Positions 7,138-16,100 of a DNA stretch of 64,000 bases are shown in pieces. Made by a program: the position numbers and the translations under genes. The notes below the pieces were generated by a model. That model did no database searches and was not told where the DNA came from. It saw nothing but the letters and a program-made list of their open reading frames with translations. The stretch lies in the NCBI GenBank assembly GCA_009693055.1, contig SHYA01000001.1, positions 62,001-126,000 on the forward strand, in the 5' to 3' direction. The stretch's first letter is position 1. Every line of letters starts with the position of its first letter. This DNA comes from Dehalococcoidia bacterium. Its GTDB lineage: Bacteria; Chloroflexota; Dehalococcoidia; Lucifugimonadales; SHYT01.

Positions 7138-8178
7138 GTGGTAAAGCCCGCAAAAAGCGCGTCGTCCGCGTACCGGCAGGCGGGCGTTGACCGCGACGCC
7201 GCCAGTGAAGCGAAAGAGCGCATCGCTCGACTGGCGCGCACCACGTTCACGCCCGGCGTCGCCAACGACATCGGCCTCTTCGGCTCCGCGTTCCGCGTGA
7301 CCGGCTTCCGCGACCCCGTCCTCGTCTCCCACACCGACGGCGTCGGCACCAAGCTCAAGATCGCCGTCCAGATGGGCCGCCTGGACACCGTGGGGGAAGA
7401 CCTGGTCCACCACTGCGTCAACGACATCCTCACCTGCGGCGCCCGCCCCCTGTTCTTCCTGGACTACATGGGTTTCGGGCATTTAACGCCCAGTCGCGCA
7501 GAGGCAGTGGTCATTGGCTTGACTCGTGCTTGTAAGGCCCTCGGGGTCGCGCTCATCGGCGGCGAGACGGCGGAGATGCCCGGCGTGTACAGCACGGACG
7601 ACTTCGACCTGGTTGGCTTCATCGTAGGCGCCGTGGAGAGCGACCAGCTCCTGGACGGCTCCCGCATCCAGGCGGGCGACGCCCTGCTGGGCATCCCGTC
7701 CAGCGGCCTCCACACCAACGGTTTCTCGCTGGTGCGGCGCGTCTTCAACACGGACGCCGACCCATCGGTGTTGCGCAAACGGTTCCCGGAGCTTGGCGGC
7801 ACGCTAGGCGAAGAGCTGCTGGTTCCGCACCGCTGCTACGAGCCGGTGCTGCGCCCCGTGATGCCTGTGATTAAGGGGATGGCGCACATCACCGGCGGCG
7901 GCCTGCTGGAGAACACGCCCCGCGTGCTGCCCAAGGGGCTGGCCGCGCGGTTTGACGCGACGAGCTGGCAAGTCCCGCCCATCTTCCGCCTCATCCAGCG
8001 GGAGGGAGCCGTCGCCGACCGTGAGATGTTCCGCGTCTTCAACATGGGCATCGGCATGGTGCTGATGATCGCGGAGGGCGACGTGCCCGCCGTCCTACGC
8101 ACCGTGCCTGACGCGCGCCTCATCGGCCAGGTGGTCCCGCAGCAGGGCGACGAGCACCGGGTGGAGCTGCTCGGCTAA
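7138..8178 (+). CDS. purM: phosphoribosylformylglycinamidine cyclo-ligase (AIR synthetase)
   Basis: A 346-residue PurM, which closes the imidazole ring of AIR using ATP. Family motifs are evident: VSHTDGVGTKLKIA, DLVHHCVNDILTCGARPLFF, GGETAEMPGVY, IPSSGLHTNGFSLVR, HITGGGLLENTPRVLP and NMGIGMVLM. The start is GTG 7138 with GAGG about 9 bases upstream. Length and domain order are normal. It lies downstream of purF and 39 bases before purH, and is probably co-transcribed with purH. Confidence 0.97.
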   Translation: MVKPAKSASSAYRQAGVDRDAASEAKERIARLARTTFTPGVANDIGLFGSAFRVTGFRDPVLVSHTDGVGTKLKIAVQMGRLDTVGEDLVHHCVNDILTCGARPLFFLDYMGFGHLTPSRAEAVVIGLTRACKALGVALIGGETAEMPGVYSTDDFDLVGFIVGAVESDQLLDGSRIQAGDALLGIPSSGLHTNGFSLVRRVFNTDADPSVLRKRFPELGGTLGEELLVPHRCYEPVLRPVMPVIKGMAHITGGGLLENTPRVLPKGLAARFDATSWQVPPIFRLIQREGAVADREMFRVFNMGIGMVLMIAEGDVPAVLRTVPDARLIGQVVPQQGDEHRVELLG

Positions 8179-8217
8179 CGCAGTCCCCGTCCAACATCAC
8201 ATGAGGAGAACAGTCTT

Positions 8218-9741
8218 GTGAAAGCCCTGCTCAGCGTTTATGACAAGACCGGCATCGTGGAGTTCGCACGCAAGCTGCACGCCGCCGGCATGGAGCTGGT
8301 GAGCACTGGCGGCACCTTTAGCGCGCTCAAGCGGGCCGGTCTGCCCGTCGCGCAGGTGGCGGACCTGACCAGGTCGCCGGAGATGATGGACGGACGCGTG
8401 AAGACGCTGCACCCCGCCATCCACGGCGGCATCCTGGCCCGGCGCGACCTGCCGGCGCACATGGCGGAGCTGAAGCAGCACGGCATCGCCACCATTGACC
8501 TGGTGGCCGTCAACCTGTACCCGTTCGAGGCCACGGTCAGCAAGCCCGGCGTGACGTTGGAGGACGCGCTGGAGAACATTGACATCGGTGGGCCGGCCAT
8601 GCTGCGCGCCGCCTCCAAGAACTTCCCCGCCGTGACCGTCGTGACCAACCCGGCCGACTACAACTGGGTCGCCGAGCGGACGCGCAACGGCGGGCCGTCC
8701 CAGGAGGAGCGCCGCCGCCTGGCCGCCAAGGCCTTCCAGCACGTCGCGGCGTACGACAGCCTGGTTGCGCGCTGGCTCCGCGGCGCTGACGCCGAGTTCC
8801 CCGCCGAGCTTCCGCTCTCCTTCCGCAAAGTTACGGGCCTCCGCTACGGCGAGAATCCGCACCAGAAGGCGGCCCTCTACGCCGAGATGGGCGTCAGGGG
8901 CGGCATCGTGGGCGCGCGCCAGCTCGGCGGCAAGGAGCTCTCCTTCAACAACCTCCTGGACGCCGAGGCCGCCTGGCGCGTCGTGTCCGACTTCGCGGAG
9001 CCAACCGTGTGCGTCGTCAAGCACAACAACCCGTGCGGCCTCGCCTCACACGACGACCTCGCGGAGGCGTACCGCCGCGCTTACGAGGGGGACACCGTCT
9101 CCGCATTCGGCGGCATCGTGGGCTTCAACCGGACGGTCACCGCCCAGACGGCGGACGCGATGCGCAAGATCTTCTACGAGGTGATCGTGGCTCCTGAGTA
9201 CGCACCGGAGGCGCTGGAGATCCTCCAGAAGAAGCGCGACCTGCGCATCCTGGCTGTGCCGCTCGTCACCAGCGTCGGCGGCCAGGCGCCCGACCTGCGG
9301 CGCGTCTCCGGCGGCCTGCTGGCCCAGACGCCAGACGAGATCGCGGAGGACCCCTCCACCTGGAAGCCCGTCACCGAGCGCAAGCCCACTCAGCAGGAGC
9401 TTGCGCAACTCGCCTTCGCGTGGAAGACCGCCAAGCACGTCAAGTCAAACGCTATCGTGCTCGTCAACGACATGGCGCTCGCCGGCATGGGCGCGGGCCA
9501 GCCCAACCGCGTCACCAGCGTCCACCTGGCCCTGCGCGCCGCAGGCGAGAAGGCGAAGGGCAGCGTGCTCGCCTCCGACGCCTTCTTCCCGTTTCCGGAC
9601 GGGCTGGAGCTGGCGGCCCAGGGCGGCGTGACCGCGGTAGCGCAGCCCGGCGGCTCCATCCGCGACGCGGAGGTCATCGCCGCGGCCAACAAAGCCGGCA
9701 TCGCGATGGTCTTCACCGGCGTCCGCCACTTCCGCCACTAG
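8218..9741 (+). CDS. purH: bifunctional AICAR transformylase / IMP cyclohydrolase
   Basis: A 507-residue PurH catalysing the last two steps to IMP. The N-terminal ~190 residues are the methylglyoxal-synthase-like cyclohydrolase domain (LLSVYDKTGIVEFAR, GRVKTLHPAIHGGILAR, NIDIGGPAMLRAASKN). The rest is the AICAR transformylase domain (LRYGENPHQKAALY, VVKHNNPCGLAS, SNAIVLVNDMALAGMGAGQ, near-terminal AMVFTGVRHFRH). GTG start with TGAGGAGAA upstream. Last gene of the purine run. The 180 bases after it hold nothing I recognise. Confidence 0.97.
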   Translation: MKALLSVYDKTGIVEFARKLHAAGMELVSTGGTFSALKRAGLPVAQVADLTRSPEMMDGRVKTLHPAIHGGILARRDLPAHMAELKQHGIATIDLVAVNLYPFEATVSKPGVTLEDALENIDIGGPAMLRAASKNFPAVTVVTNPADYNWVAERTRNGGPSQEERRRLAAKAFQHVAAYDSLVARWLRGADAEFPAELPLSFRKVTGLRYGENPHQKAALYAEMGVRGGIVGARQLGGKELSFNNLLDAEAAWRVVSDFAEPTVCVVKHNNPCGLASHDDLAEAYRRAYEGDTVSAFGGIVGFNRTVTAQTADAMRKIFYEVIVAPEYAPEALEILQKKRDLRILAVPLVTSVGGQAPDLRRVSGGLLAQTPDEIAEDPSTWKPVTERKPTQQELAQLAFAWKTAKHVKSNAIVLVNDMALAGMGAGQPNRVTSVHLALRAAGEKAKGSVLASDAFFPFPDGLELAAQGGVTAVAQPGGSIRDAEVIAAANKAGIAMVFTGVRHFRH

Positions 9742-9984
9742 AGGAGTGAAGCCGCATCCCTCCCCCTCGTGGCAAGCCGCCTTCCGCGCATGGTGAGCTG
9801 CAATCCTGAGCACAGCGAATGGGCTTGTGGAAGGACAAGCTCAGCACAATACCTGCAAGCGCACCAAATTCAACTGAATGACCGATAGCCAGGCGGTTGA
9901 CTGATACCCTCCGTTAGGGACGTTATGCTGCAAAAGCGCAGCCGAATCATTAGTGAGGCAGTTTATCAACGGGAAGCGAGACAC

Positions 9985-10386
9985 ATGGCCGCGAGCAAAC
10001 CAAAGATTCGTAAGACCGACAAGAGGCTACGGGCGTTCGTCCACGAGGTTACCGCCACGCTGCTAGACGGCAAACGCCACCAGACACCCGGATTGGGCAC
10101 CTTTTCAACTTGCACTCGTAAAGCCACGGCAGATCGAGTCGCCCGCAAGATGGCCATGTTTCGGGCGAGCACGGAGCTTCGCGAATATGCCTCCGGCGGG
10201 CCGCCGCCACCCGTGTCTGGGCCTCATGCAGAGGTGGTGAGCGTTATCGTTGAGGCCATGCAAAGCGAACAGGGTGTCAACGTGCCGCTTCTTGGTCGCA
10301 TGGCCGTGGTGCCGGTACCTGGAAGGAAACCGAAACTGATTTTTCATGGCGCCGAAGAGTGCAATGGCGTCTTATCGAACTCATGA
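9985..10386 (+). CDS. HU-like DNA-binding protein, apparently two HU-type modules
   Basis: 133 residues from the ATG at 9985; an earlier ATG at 9925 would add 20 residues. After a basic start (SKPKIRKTDKRLR) comes a segment resembling the HU/IHF core: a helix, then TPGLGTFSTCTRKATADR, then MAMFRASTELREYA, where HU proteins have I-x-G-F-G-T-F and a beta-arm with F-x-P/A-S. The second half seems to repeat the scheme: a helix (VVSVIVEAMQ), VNVPLLGRMAVVPV, then PKLIFHGAEEC. The first-module match is fairly specific; the second is weaker. GC is lower than in the flanking genes and no operon partner is evident. If correct, it is a single-chain pseudo-dimer of an HU-type fold. Confidence 0.55.
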   Translation: MAASKPKIRKTDKRLRAFVHEVTATLLDGKRHQTPGLGTFSTCTRKATADRVARKMAMFRASTELREYASGGPPPPVSGPHAEVVSVIVEAMQSEQGVNVPLLGRMAVVPVPGRKPKLIFHGAEECNGVLSNS

Positions 10387-11226
10387 TGTCTGCGACGCTG
10401 GGTCTGCTTTCTCGTCGAGGTCCGTTCTTCGTCCGCACCCAGACACAACTGCCTGACAACGCCATCAAATCGGATGTGCAAAAGTGCCGCTTCGCTCTGT
10501 TTTTGTACACCGGTTATGGCAAGCGTTACGTCCGTATAAGCTACTCCGAGGACGGCCAAGAATTTGCCCAGGAACTGTCCGCGAGACTCCGCCAAGCGGG
10601 TATCACCCATTCCCAAGAACTGCGCCCGAATTGCAGGTTTTGTCAGGCCTAGGCAGCCATAACAGGGAAAACACAACGCCTCCCCGCTGCACAGGGACGC
10701 GCCCTGCCTGCCGGAACCAGCTTGTCGGGCACGCAGAGGCCTCTTCGGCGTGAAGAGCCTGCCCCAGCCATTCCCCGACCCCTTCCCTGTGAGGGAAGGG
10801 GTCGGGGGTTAGGCCTATCCTTGAACGCAGCGAAGGATCGCCCTTCCTTCCGGGACCACCTCGGTAGGTGCCTCCAGGCCCCTTCGGCGTGAAGAGCCTG
10901 CCCTCGAGCGAAGCGAAGGGGTGCAGGGCTGCGCCCTGCCTGACATCGGCCCCTTGCGTGTGTCGCCTCTCCTGCGGTACCTTCATGCCATGCAGGCCTG
11001 TCCTTGAGCAAAGCGAAGGAGTTGTATCGACCGCGGTACCTCGCTGAGTCCGACAGCCTGGTCTCCAGTCCACTTTGCAACGACGAGAATCGGATTTGTT
11101 TTTCCCAAACATTTTTCTTGGCGCGGCCACGCCCCAAAACAATTCCAAGCGACCCCCCTCTCCCTTTAGGCCTGTCCTCGAGCAAAGCGAAGGAAGAGGG
11201 GCCAGGGGAGAGGTGAAGGAGGCCCC
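10387..11226. repeat. gene-free nest of REP-like repeats
   Basis: About 840 bases without a convincing gene. The left 250 bases are lower-GC spacer. From about 10690 the sequence is built of repeated pieces. A motif GCCTGTCCT(T/C)GAGCAAAGCGAAGG occurs at about 10812-10838, 10896-10921, 10995-11020 and 11169-11194, with small variations. CTTCGGCGTGAAGAGCCTGCCC occurs twice (near 10743 and 10881). CAGGG(A/C)-GCGCCCTGCCTG occurs twice (near 10691 and 10922). A hairpin with arms of the type CCGACCCCTTCCCT is found near 10776-10807. Related sequences occur at 15970-16050, 40430-40520, 45660-45840, 54224-54252 and 57750-57870, so this is a dispersed, probably genome-wide family. Confidence 0.8.
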
Positions 11227-11904
11227 ATGCCCATCAAGGCTCTGGTGTTTGACGCCTACGGCACCCTCTTTGACGTCCACTCGGTGATGGCCGAGTGCGA
11301 GCGCGTCGCCCCGGGACGCGGCGCCGAGATGAGCCAGCTCTGGCGCGCCAAGCAACTGGAATACACCTGACTCCGCAGCCTCATGGAGCGGTACGAAGAC
11401 TTCTGCGCCGTCACGGAAGCATCGCTAGCCTACACATGCGAGCGGCTCGTCGTCACGCTGGACGCCGCGGCCCGCGCCAGGCTCATGGACGCCTACCTGA
11501 AGCTGACGCCCTACGCCGATGTGGTGGAGGCCTTGCCGCAGCTCACGGGCTACCGCCTGGCCATCCTCTCAAACGGCTCGCCCAACATCCTGGGGCCGCT
11601 CGTCCGCAACGCAGGCCTCGCCGAGGCCTTCCGCGACGTCATCAGCGTGGACGAGCTCCGCATCTACAAGCCCAGCCCCCAGGTGTATCGCCTGGCCTGT
11701 GACCGGCTCCGCGTCAGGCCGGACGAGGTGGGATTCGTCTCCTCCAACCCGTTTGACGTAGCGGGCGCCAAGTCCTTCGGCATGCGGGTGTTCTGGATCA
11801 ACCGGAACAACCTGGTGCTGGACCGCCTGGGCTACGCACCGGACGCAACGATCAGCAAGCTCACGGAGCTAGTGGGACTGCTGCGGGCCGGCACGGCGCG
11901 TTAG
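11227..11904 (+). pseudogene. haloacid dehalogenase-type HAD hydrolase with an in-frame TGA
   Basis: The product begins [19 protein letters not shown] (nucleophile Asp motif). All later L-2-haloacid dehalogenase motifs are present: ILSNGSPN, the Lys in YKPSPQVYRLA, and FVSSNPFDVAGAKSFG. At 11368-11370, after AKQLEYT, a TGA interrupts the frame, which resumes as LRSLMERYEDF. In type II haloacid dehalogenases this site is a conserved Trp (QLEYTWLR), so TGG has probably become TGA. A second family Trp in Y-x-D-F-W also appears changed (to Cys), consistent with decay. Ignoring the TGA, the gene would encode 225 residues, the normal length. Its stop overlaps the stop of the convergent membrane gene by three bases. 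Confidence 0.85.
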
Positions 11905-13004
11905 CCGCCTTCCCCGTCGTTGCGCGGGCGTTCGTCCCCGGCCGCGCCCTGAGCGCTCGCGGGCGATACGACCGGCTGTCGTATCCCCGTCCGGCGCATC
12001 CAGACCAGCTCGTAGAAAGCCAGCGCGGCCCCTCCGCTGATGAGGATGCTCCCGTAGCTGATGGCGCGGTCCGTGAGCGCTACAGCCAGAGCGGTGTCTC
12101 GCGGCAGGGCAATGGTTAACACCCCCACCATGCCGGTCTCTACAAAGCCGACCCCGCCGGGCGTCAGCGGAATGGTGGTGAGCACGGCGTTCACGAGCGC
12201 CACCAGCAGCACCAGCGGCACGCCCACCGGGACGTCCAGCGCCTGCACCACCAGGTGCAGCCGCAAGGCTTCAAGGACCCACACGGCGATGCTCACGGAG
12301 CCTACCAACGGCAAGCGGCGGAAGCTCCCAAGGATCCCCTTCCGGAACCGCCGGTAGGACTCCTGGACCGGCTTGGGCAGACGCCGCGCCAGACGCTCTC
12401 CAAGCACCAGCATCCCCAAGAGGAAGGCCACAGCAAGGCCGGCCAGGGTCAAGGAGATGACGAGATAGGCGACGGACCCGGAGCCTTCGTCTGAAGCGGC
12501 CGTCCCAGCCACGGCCAGCAGGACGAGCGGAACGGTAGCGATGACGTCCACCACCCGCTCGGCGGCGACGACGCCCAGGGAGAGGGAGAACGGCACACCC
12601 GCCCTCCGGCCGTAGGCGTAGGCGCGGTAGGCGTCGCCCATCCGGAGCCAACCCACAGAGTTGAGGAACCACCCCGCCAGGAGCAATGTGGTGGTCTCCG
12701 CCCGGCCCAGCAGCGAGCCGCCCGCCTCGCGGCCTATCTGCGCGTTCCACGCCATCATGTGCCATCGCGCGCCACGCACGACCAGTCCGGCGTAGTGGAC
12801 CACCATCGCCAGCAGGAACAGGGAGAGGTTGGCGGAGCCGATCACATCCCAGGTCGCGCCAAGGTCAATGTTAAACCGCGTGAGCAGCAGTGCCAGCAGA
12901 CCGATCGCAATGGACAGGGAGACGACGGTGGGGATGGAGACGAGGCGCCGGAGCGAGGGCGGGCCACTGTGGTGGGAGCAGGAGGCGCGGAGGCGTTTCA
13001 GCAC
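11901..13004 (-). CDS. flippase-like / lysylphosphatidylglycerol synthase TM-region membrane protein
   Basis: A 367-residue polytopic membrane protein of the UPF0104/LPG-synthase TM type. I count roughly seven to eight hydrophobic segments, starting with VVSLSIAIGLLALLLTRF near residue 30. Family-like signatures include VVRGARWHMM, GWFLNSVGWLRMGDAYRAYA, GVVAAERVVDV and IPLTPGGVGFVETGMVGVL. Known relatives lie in lipid or glycolipid export and modification; the substrate cannot be read from sequence. The GTG start at 13004 lies 4 bases after the rsmG stop on the same strand, so translation is probably coupled. The C-terminal ~30 residues are hydrophilic and disordered-looking. Confidence 0.85.
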   Translation of the reverse strand: MLKRLRASCSHHSGPPSLRRLVSIPTVVSLSIAIGLLALLLTRFNIDLGATWDVIGSANLSLFLLAMVVHYAGLVVRGARWHMMAWNAQIGREAGGSLLGRAETTTLLLAGWFLNSVGWLRMGDAYRAYAYGRRAGVPFSLSLGVVAAERVVDVIATVPLVLLAVAGTAASDEGSGSVAYLVISLTLAGLAVAFLLGMLVLGERLARRLPKPVQESYRRFRKGILGSFRRLPLVGSVSIAVWVLEALRLHLVVQALDVPVGVPLVLLVALVNAVLTTIPLTPGGVGFVETGMVGVLTIALPRDTALAVALTDRAISYGSILISGGAALAFYELVWMRRTGIRQPVVSPASAQGAAGDERPRNDGEGG

Positions 13005-13008
13005 AGCC

Positions 13009-13821
13009 TCACGCTCCGGTCAGGGTTGCGGCATCGTGACGAGGCGCCTTGAGCGGGCGCTTCGCCGGCATCCCTGACCGCCGCGGATACCGCTCCGGCG
13101 TGGCAACGGCTTTCTGGACCACGACAAGCACGCGCTGCTCAGCGAGCTGGGGTACCTCAATGGAGCGGACCTCTTGAAGCCGCCCGCCCAGTGCGTGGAG
13201 GGCGTACTCCGCATCCGCGAGCTCTCCGGCGAAGTCGCCCTTCTTCTGCGCCACGAGCAGTCCGCCGGGCTTCAAGAACGGGAGTGTGAGCTCGGCCAGC
13301 ACGGCCATGCTCCCCACGGCCCTGGCGAACGCCGCGTCAAAGCGCTCCCGGTAGCGGGGGTCGTGGCCCAGCTCTTCTGCGCGCCCATAGACCGGCGTAG
13401 CCCCTTCCAATCCCAACTCGGTGACGAGGTGCTTGAGGAAGGCTGCCTTTTTGCCCGTGGCTTCCAGGAGCACCAGCTTGAAGCCGGGATAGACGATGTG
13501 CAAGGGGACGCCTGGGAATCCCGCGCCGCTGCCCACATCAATGGCGAAACCGTCCGCCAGTGTCTGAGGAGGGAGCGCCTGCGCCACGCTCAGCGAGTCC
13601 AGGAAATGCGTGCACTGTACCGCGTCCCACCCCTCCACGGAGGTCAGGTTCACCCGCTGATTCACCTCCGCCAGCAGCTCGTAGTAGCGGCGGAACAGGG
13701 TAACCTCGCGGGTCCCAAGTGGGGCTCCCAATCGCGCCGCGCCCTCCGTAAGCAGGCGCGCGTCGCGGGGGACCGCGAGACCTAAAGCGCTGCCCTTTGC
13801 GGTCCTCACGTCTCCCACCAA
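13009..13821 (-). CDS. rsmG: 16S rRNA (guanine527-N7)-methyltransferase
   Basis: A 270-residue RsmG/GidB, the SAM-dependent methyltransferase that acts on G527 of 16S rRNA. It shows the family lead RYYELLAEVNQRVNLTSV, FLDSLSVA, SAM motif I DVGSGAGFPGVPLHI, LLEATGKKAAFL, ARAVGSMAVLAEL and LKPGGLLVAQKK. It is longer than E. coli RsmG because of about 25 extra N-terminal and about 30 basic C-terminal residues; the start at 13821 is the first available and could be too long. It sits between prmC and the flippase-like gene in a leftward run that begins with prfA. Confidence 0.94.
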   Translation of the reverse strand: MVGDVRTAKGSALGLAVPRDARLLTEGAARLGAPLGTREVTLFRRYYELLAEVNQRVNLTSVEGWDAVQCTHFLDSLSVAQALPPQTLADGFAIDVGSGAGFPGVPLHIVYPGFKLVLLEATGKKAAFLKHLVTELGLEGATPVYGRAEELGHDPRYRERFDAAFARAVGSMAVLAELTLPFLKPGGLLVAQKKGDFAGELADAEYALHALGGRLQEVRSIEVPQLAEQRVLVVVQKAVATPERYPRRSGMPAKRPLKAPRHDAATLTGA

Positions 13822-13870
13822 TCCCGACCGTCAGGCCGGGAACAACCCCCATTCCAGGGTTCCGCCCATT

Positions 13871-14749
13871 CTACTCCAAAGGGGTCTCAACGGAGAGCAT
13901 CCGGTCTAGTCCGGCTAGGTCGGGAACGACCCGCACCCGAGCGCCTGGAAAGCACGCTGCCGCAACGGCCTCCAGGAGGGCGCGCTGGGGTGGGTGGAAC
14001 TCTAACAGCAAAGCGCCTCCGAGCCGCAGCTTGGCGCGCGCCGTCTTCAGCAGTCGCATGATATGCTCGGCGCCGTCCGGTCCCCCGTCTAAGGCCAGCC
14101 GCGGCTCGTAGTCCCGGACCTCCGGTTGCAAGCCGGCCATCTCTGAGGTCGGCACGTAGGGGAGATTGGCCACAATCAGGTCCACCGGCACGGGCGCAGG
14201 TGTCAGAAGGTCTCCCAGCAGCAACTGGACTTGCTGCCACACCTCGTGGCGCAGACAGTTCCTCCGGGCGACCGCCAGCGCCTCGTTTGAGCAGTCAATG
14301 GCGTACACCAAGGCGTCCGGGAGCATGCGTGCCAGTGTGATCGCAAGGCAACCGCTTCCCGTACCCACGTCCGCAATGAGCCGAGGGGCTTGATATAGAT
14401 CGCTCCGCCTTTTCTCGCGCGCCCACCAGCCCAGGGCTTCTTCAACCAGCAGCTCGGTCTCAGGACGGGGCACCAGCACCGCCGGCGTGACCTCAAAGCC
14501 AAGGCCGTAGAACTCACGGCGGCCAAGGAGATAAGAGAAGGGTTCCCGCCGGCACCGGCGGCGCAGCAGGGCCTCCAGCCCGGCAGCCTGTTCGGGAGTC
14601 AGCGCCGCCTCGGGACAAGCGTGCATCTCCGTCCGTAGCGCACCCCTGGCCTGGCACACCAGCAGCTCAGCCTCCAGCCACGCGTCTGGAATCCCAGCAG
14701 CGTCCAGCGTGGAGTGCGCGCGCTGAACGGCTTCCTGCACCGTTGGCAC
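13871..14749 (-). CDS. prmC: peptide chain release factor N5-glutamine methyltransferase
   Basis: 292 residues from GTG 14749 (VPTVQEAVQRA). Longer in-frame starts would overlap prfA by nearly 100 bases and add unrelated residues. The N-terminal helical domain is followed by the methyltransferase core: SYLLGRREFYGL, VLVPRPETELLVEEAL, DVGTGSGCLAITLA, and NLPYVP, the (N)PPY-type catalytic motif in its common NLPY form. Known function: methylates the GGQ glutamine of RF1/RF2. It follows prfA, its substrate gene, by 16 bases, the usual pairing. Confidence 0.95.
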   Translation of the reverse strand: MPTVQEAVQRAHSTLDAAGIPDAWLEAELLVCQARGALRTEMHACPEAALTPEQAAGLEALLRRRCRREPFSYLLGRREFYGLGFEVTPAVLVPRPETELLVEEALGWWAREKRRSDLYQAPRLIADVGTGSGCLAITLARMLPDALVYAIDCSNEALAVARRNCLRHEVWQQVQLLLGDLLTPAPVPVDLIVANLPYVPTSEMAGLQPEVRDYEPRLALDGGPDGAEHIMRLLKTARAKLRLGGALLLEFHPPQRALLEAVAAACFPGARVRVVPDLAGLDRMLSVETPLE

Positions 14750-14765
14750 ACCGTTTCTACCGGGG

Positions 14766-15872
14766 CTATCGCGAGGAGGCAAGTGGCCCAGCTGCAAGGG
14801 TCTCTTCAAGCTGCCTGTGCTGCGCGTCCGCAATGACGGCGCCCAGGAGCTCATCCAGGCCACCGTCCAGCACGTGGGGAAGGTTGTGGACCGTAAGGTT
14901 CACGCGGTGGTCGGTGACCCGGTCTTGGGGGAAGTTATACGTACGGATCTTCTCCGAACGCTCCCCCGTTCCCACCTGAGCGCGCCGCTCAGTGGCGAGC
15001 TGGTCCTGCTGCTGCTGGACGGCCTGCTGATACACCCGGCTCCTCAGCACGTTCATCGCCTTGACCCGGTTTTGGAGCTGAGAACGCTCGTCCCGGCAGA
15101 CCACCACAATCCCCGTCGGCAGGTGCGTGAGCCGCACCGCCGTGGCTACCTTTTGGACGTTCTGCCCCCCGTGGCCGCCAGCGTGGAAGATATCCACCTT
15201 CACGTCCTCCGGCGCGATGTGAACATCTACTTCCTCCACCTCCGGAAGCACCGCCACGGTGGCGGTGGACGTGTGAATGCGTCCGCTGGACTCCGTGGAA
15301 GGTACCCGCTGCACGCGATGGACCCCACTCTCGTGTTTCAGGCGGCTGTAAGCGCCCCGGCCGCGGACCTCAAACGTAACCTCTTTCACCCCGCCGAGCC
15401 CCGTGAGGCTCTGGTCGGCGATGTCCGTCTTCCACCCCTTGCGCTGGGCGTACCGGAGGTACATGCGTAGCAGCTCCACCGCGAACAGAGCAGCCTCCTC
15501 ACCGCCGGTCCCGGCGCGGACCTCAATGAAGACGTTCCCTTCGTCTTTCGGATCTCTGGGCACTAGCTCCAGGCGCAGCCGCTCCTCCAGAGAGCCCTGC
15601 TGCCGGGTCAGCCTGCTCACCTCGGCGCGCGCCATCTCTCGGAGCTCCCCGTCCGCCTCGCTCCTCACCAACTCCTGCGCCTGGTCAAGCTCCTGGAGCG
15701 CCTGCCGGTGCTCACGGTACAGGGCCACGATTGGGGCGAGCGACGCCCGCTCTTTGTTGAGCTGCTGCAGTCGCGCATGGTCCCCCGCCACTTCCGGCAG
15801 GGCCATGAGCTCCATCAGCTCGTTGAAGCGTTTCGTTAGCGCCTCGAGTTGGGCGCGGACAGCAGGCTCCAT
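14766..15872 (-). CDS. prfA: peptide chain release factor 1
   Basis: About 368 residues. I prefer the ATG at 15872 (MEPAVRAQLEAL), which has GGAGGA 4-5 bases upstream, over a GTG at 15887. Release-factor features are all present: an N-terminal coiled-coil domain, the PxT-region GVHRVQRVPSTESSGRIHT, and the GGQ loop HAGGHGGQNVQKVATAV. RF1 reads UAA and UAG. It is the first gene of the prfA-prmC-rsmG-flippase run. The segment upstream contains dispersed-repeat sequence rather than an obvious promoter. Confidence 0.97.
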   Translation of the reverse strand: MEPAVRAQLEALTKRFNELMELMALPEVAGDHARLQQLNKERASLAPIVALYREHRQALQELDQAQELVRSEADGELREMARAEVSRLTRQQGSLEERLRLELVPRDPKDEGNVFIEVRAGTGGEEAALFAVELLRMYLRYAQRKGWKTDIADQSLTGLGGVKEVTFEVRGRGAYSRLKHESGVHRVQRVPSTESSGRIHTSTATVAVLPEVEEVDVHIAPEDVKVDIFHAGGHGGQNVQKVATAVRLTHLPTGIVVVCRDERSQLQNRVKAMNVLRSRVYQQAVQQQQDQLATERRAQVGTGERSEKIRTYNFPQDRVTDHRVNLTVHNLPHVLDGGLDELLGAVIADAQHRQLEETLAAGPLASSR

Positions 15873-15959
15873 CGCTTCCTCCAGCACGTTCCATTATGAC
15901 GCCCATCCGTGTGATGGACAAGCGCAGGCGGGACGTCGGTGGGAGGAACTGCGCCGGGC

Positions 15960-16050
15960 CAGCCGGCTTCTCCCCTAACCCCTTCCCTCATAGAGCCTGT
16001 CCTGGACAAAGTCACAGGGGAAGGGGAAAGGGGGTTAGGTCAAGTTCTGG
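15960..16050. repeat. dispersed REP-like repeat between prfA and the ABC permeases
   Basis: A copy of the CCCCTAACCCCTTCCC...GGGGAAGGGG...GGGGTTAGG inverted arrangement, with GAGCCTGTCCTGGACAAAGTCACAGG inside as a divergent version of the core repeat found at 10812-11194. Confidence 0.65.
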
Positions 16051-16100
16051 AAGCACTCCGGTCATGGCTCTAAGCCCAAACATCGTAAGGAGGGCTGGTT

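Noticed and set aside
5700-7433. 577-codon open frame on the minus strand opposite purF and purM
   Set aside because: Antisense shadow caused by high GC; it spans three real genes on the other strand.
10359-10652. Open frame after the HU-like gene
   Set aside because: It has no ribosome site or recognisable content, and its sequence runs into repeat DNA.
10600-11230. CRISPR-like array in the repeat-rich region
   Set aside because: Repeats vary in length, sequence and spacing and no cas gene is present; they fit REP-type elements.
6966-11370. Reading the two in-frame TGA codons as reassigned Trp or selenocysteine
   Set aside because: TGA closes many genes here in ATGA/GTGA overlaps, so it is not reassigned; I saw no SECIS-like hairpin directly after either TGA, and the expected residue is Trp, not Cys/Sec.
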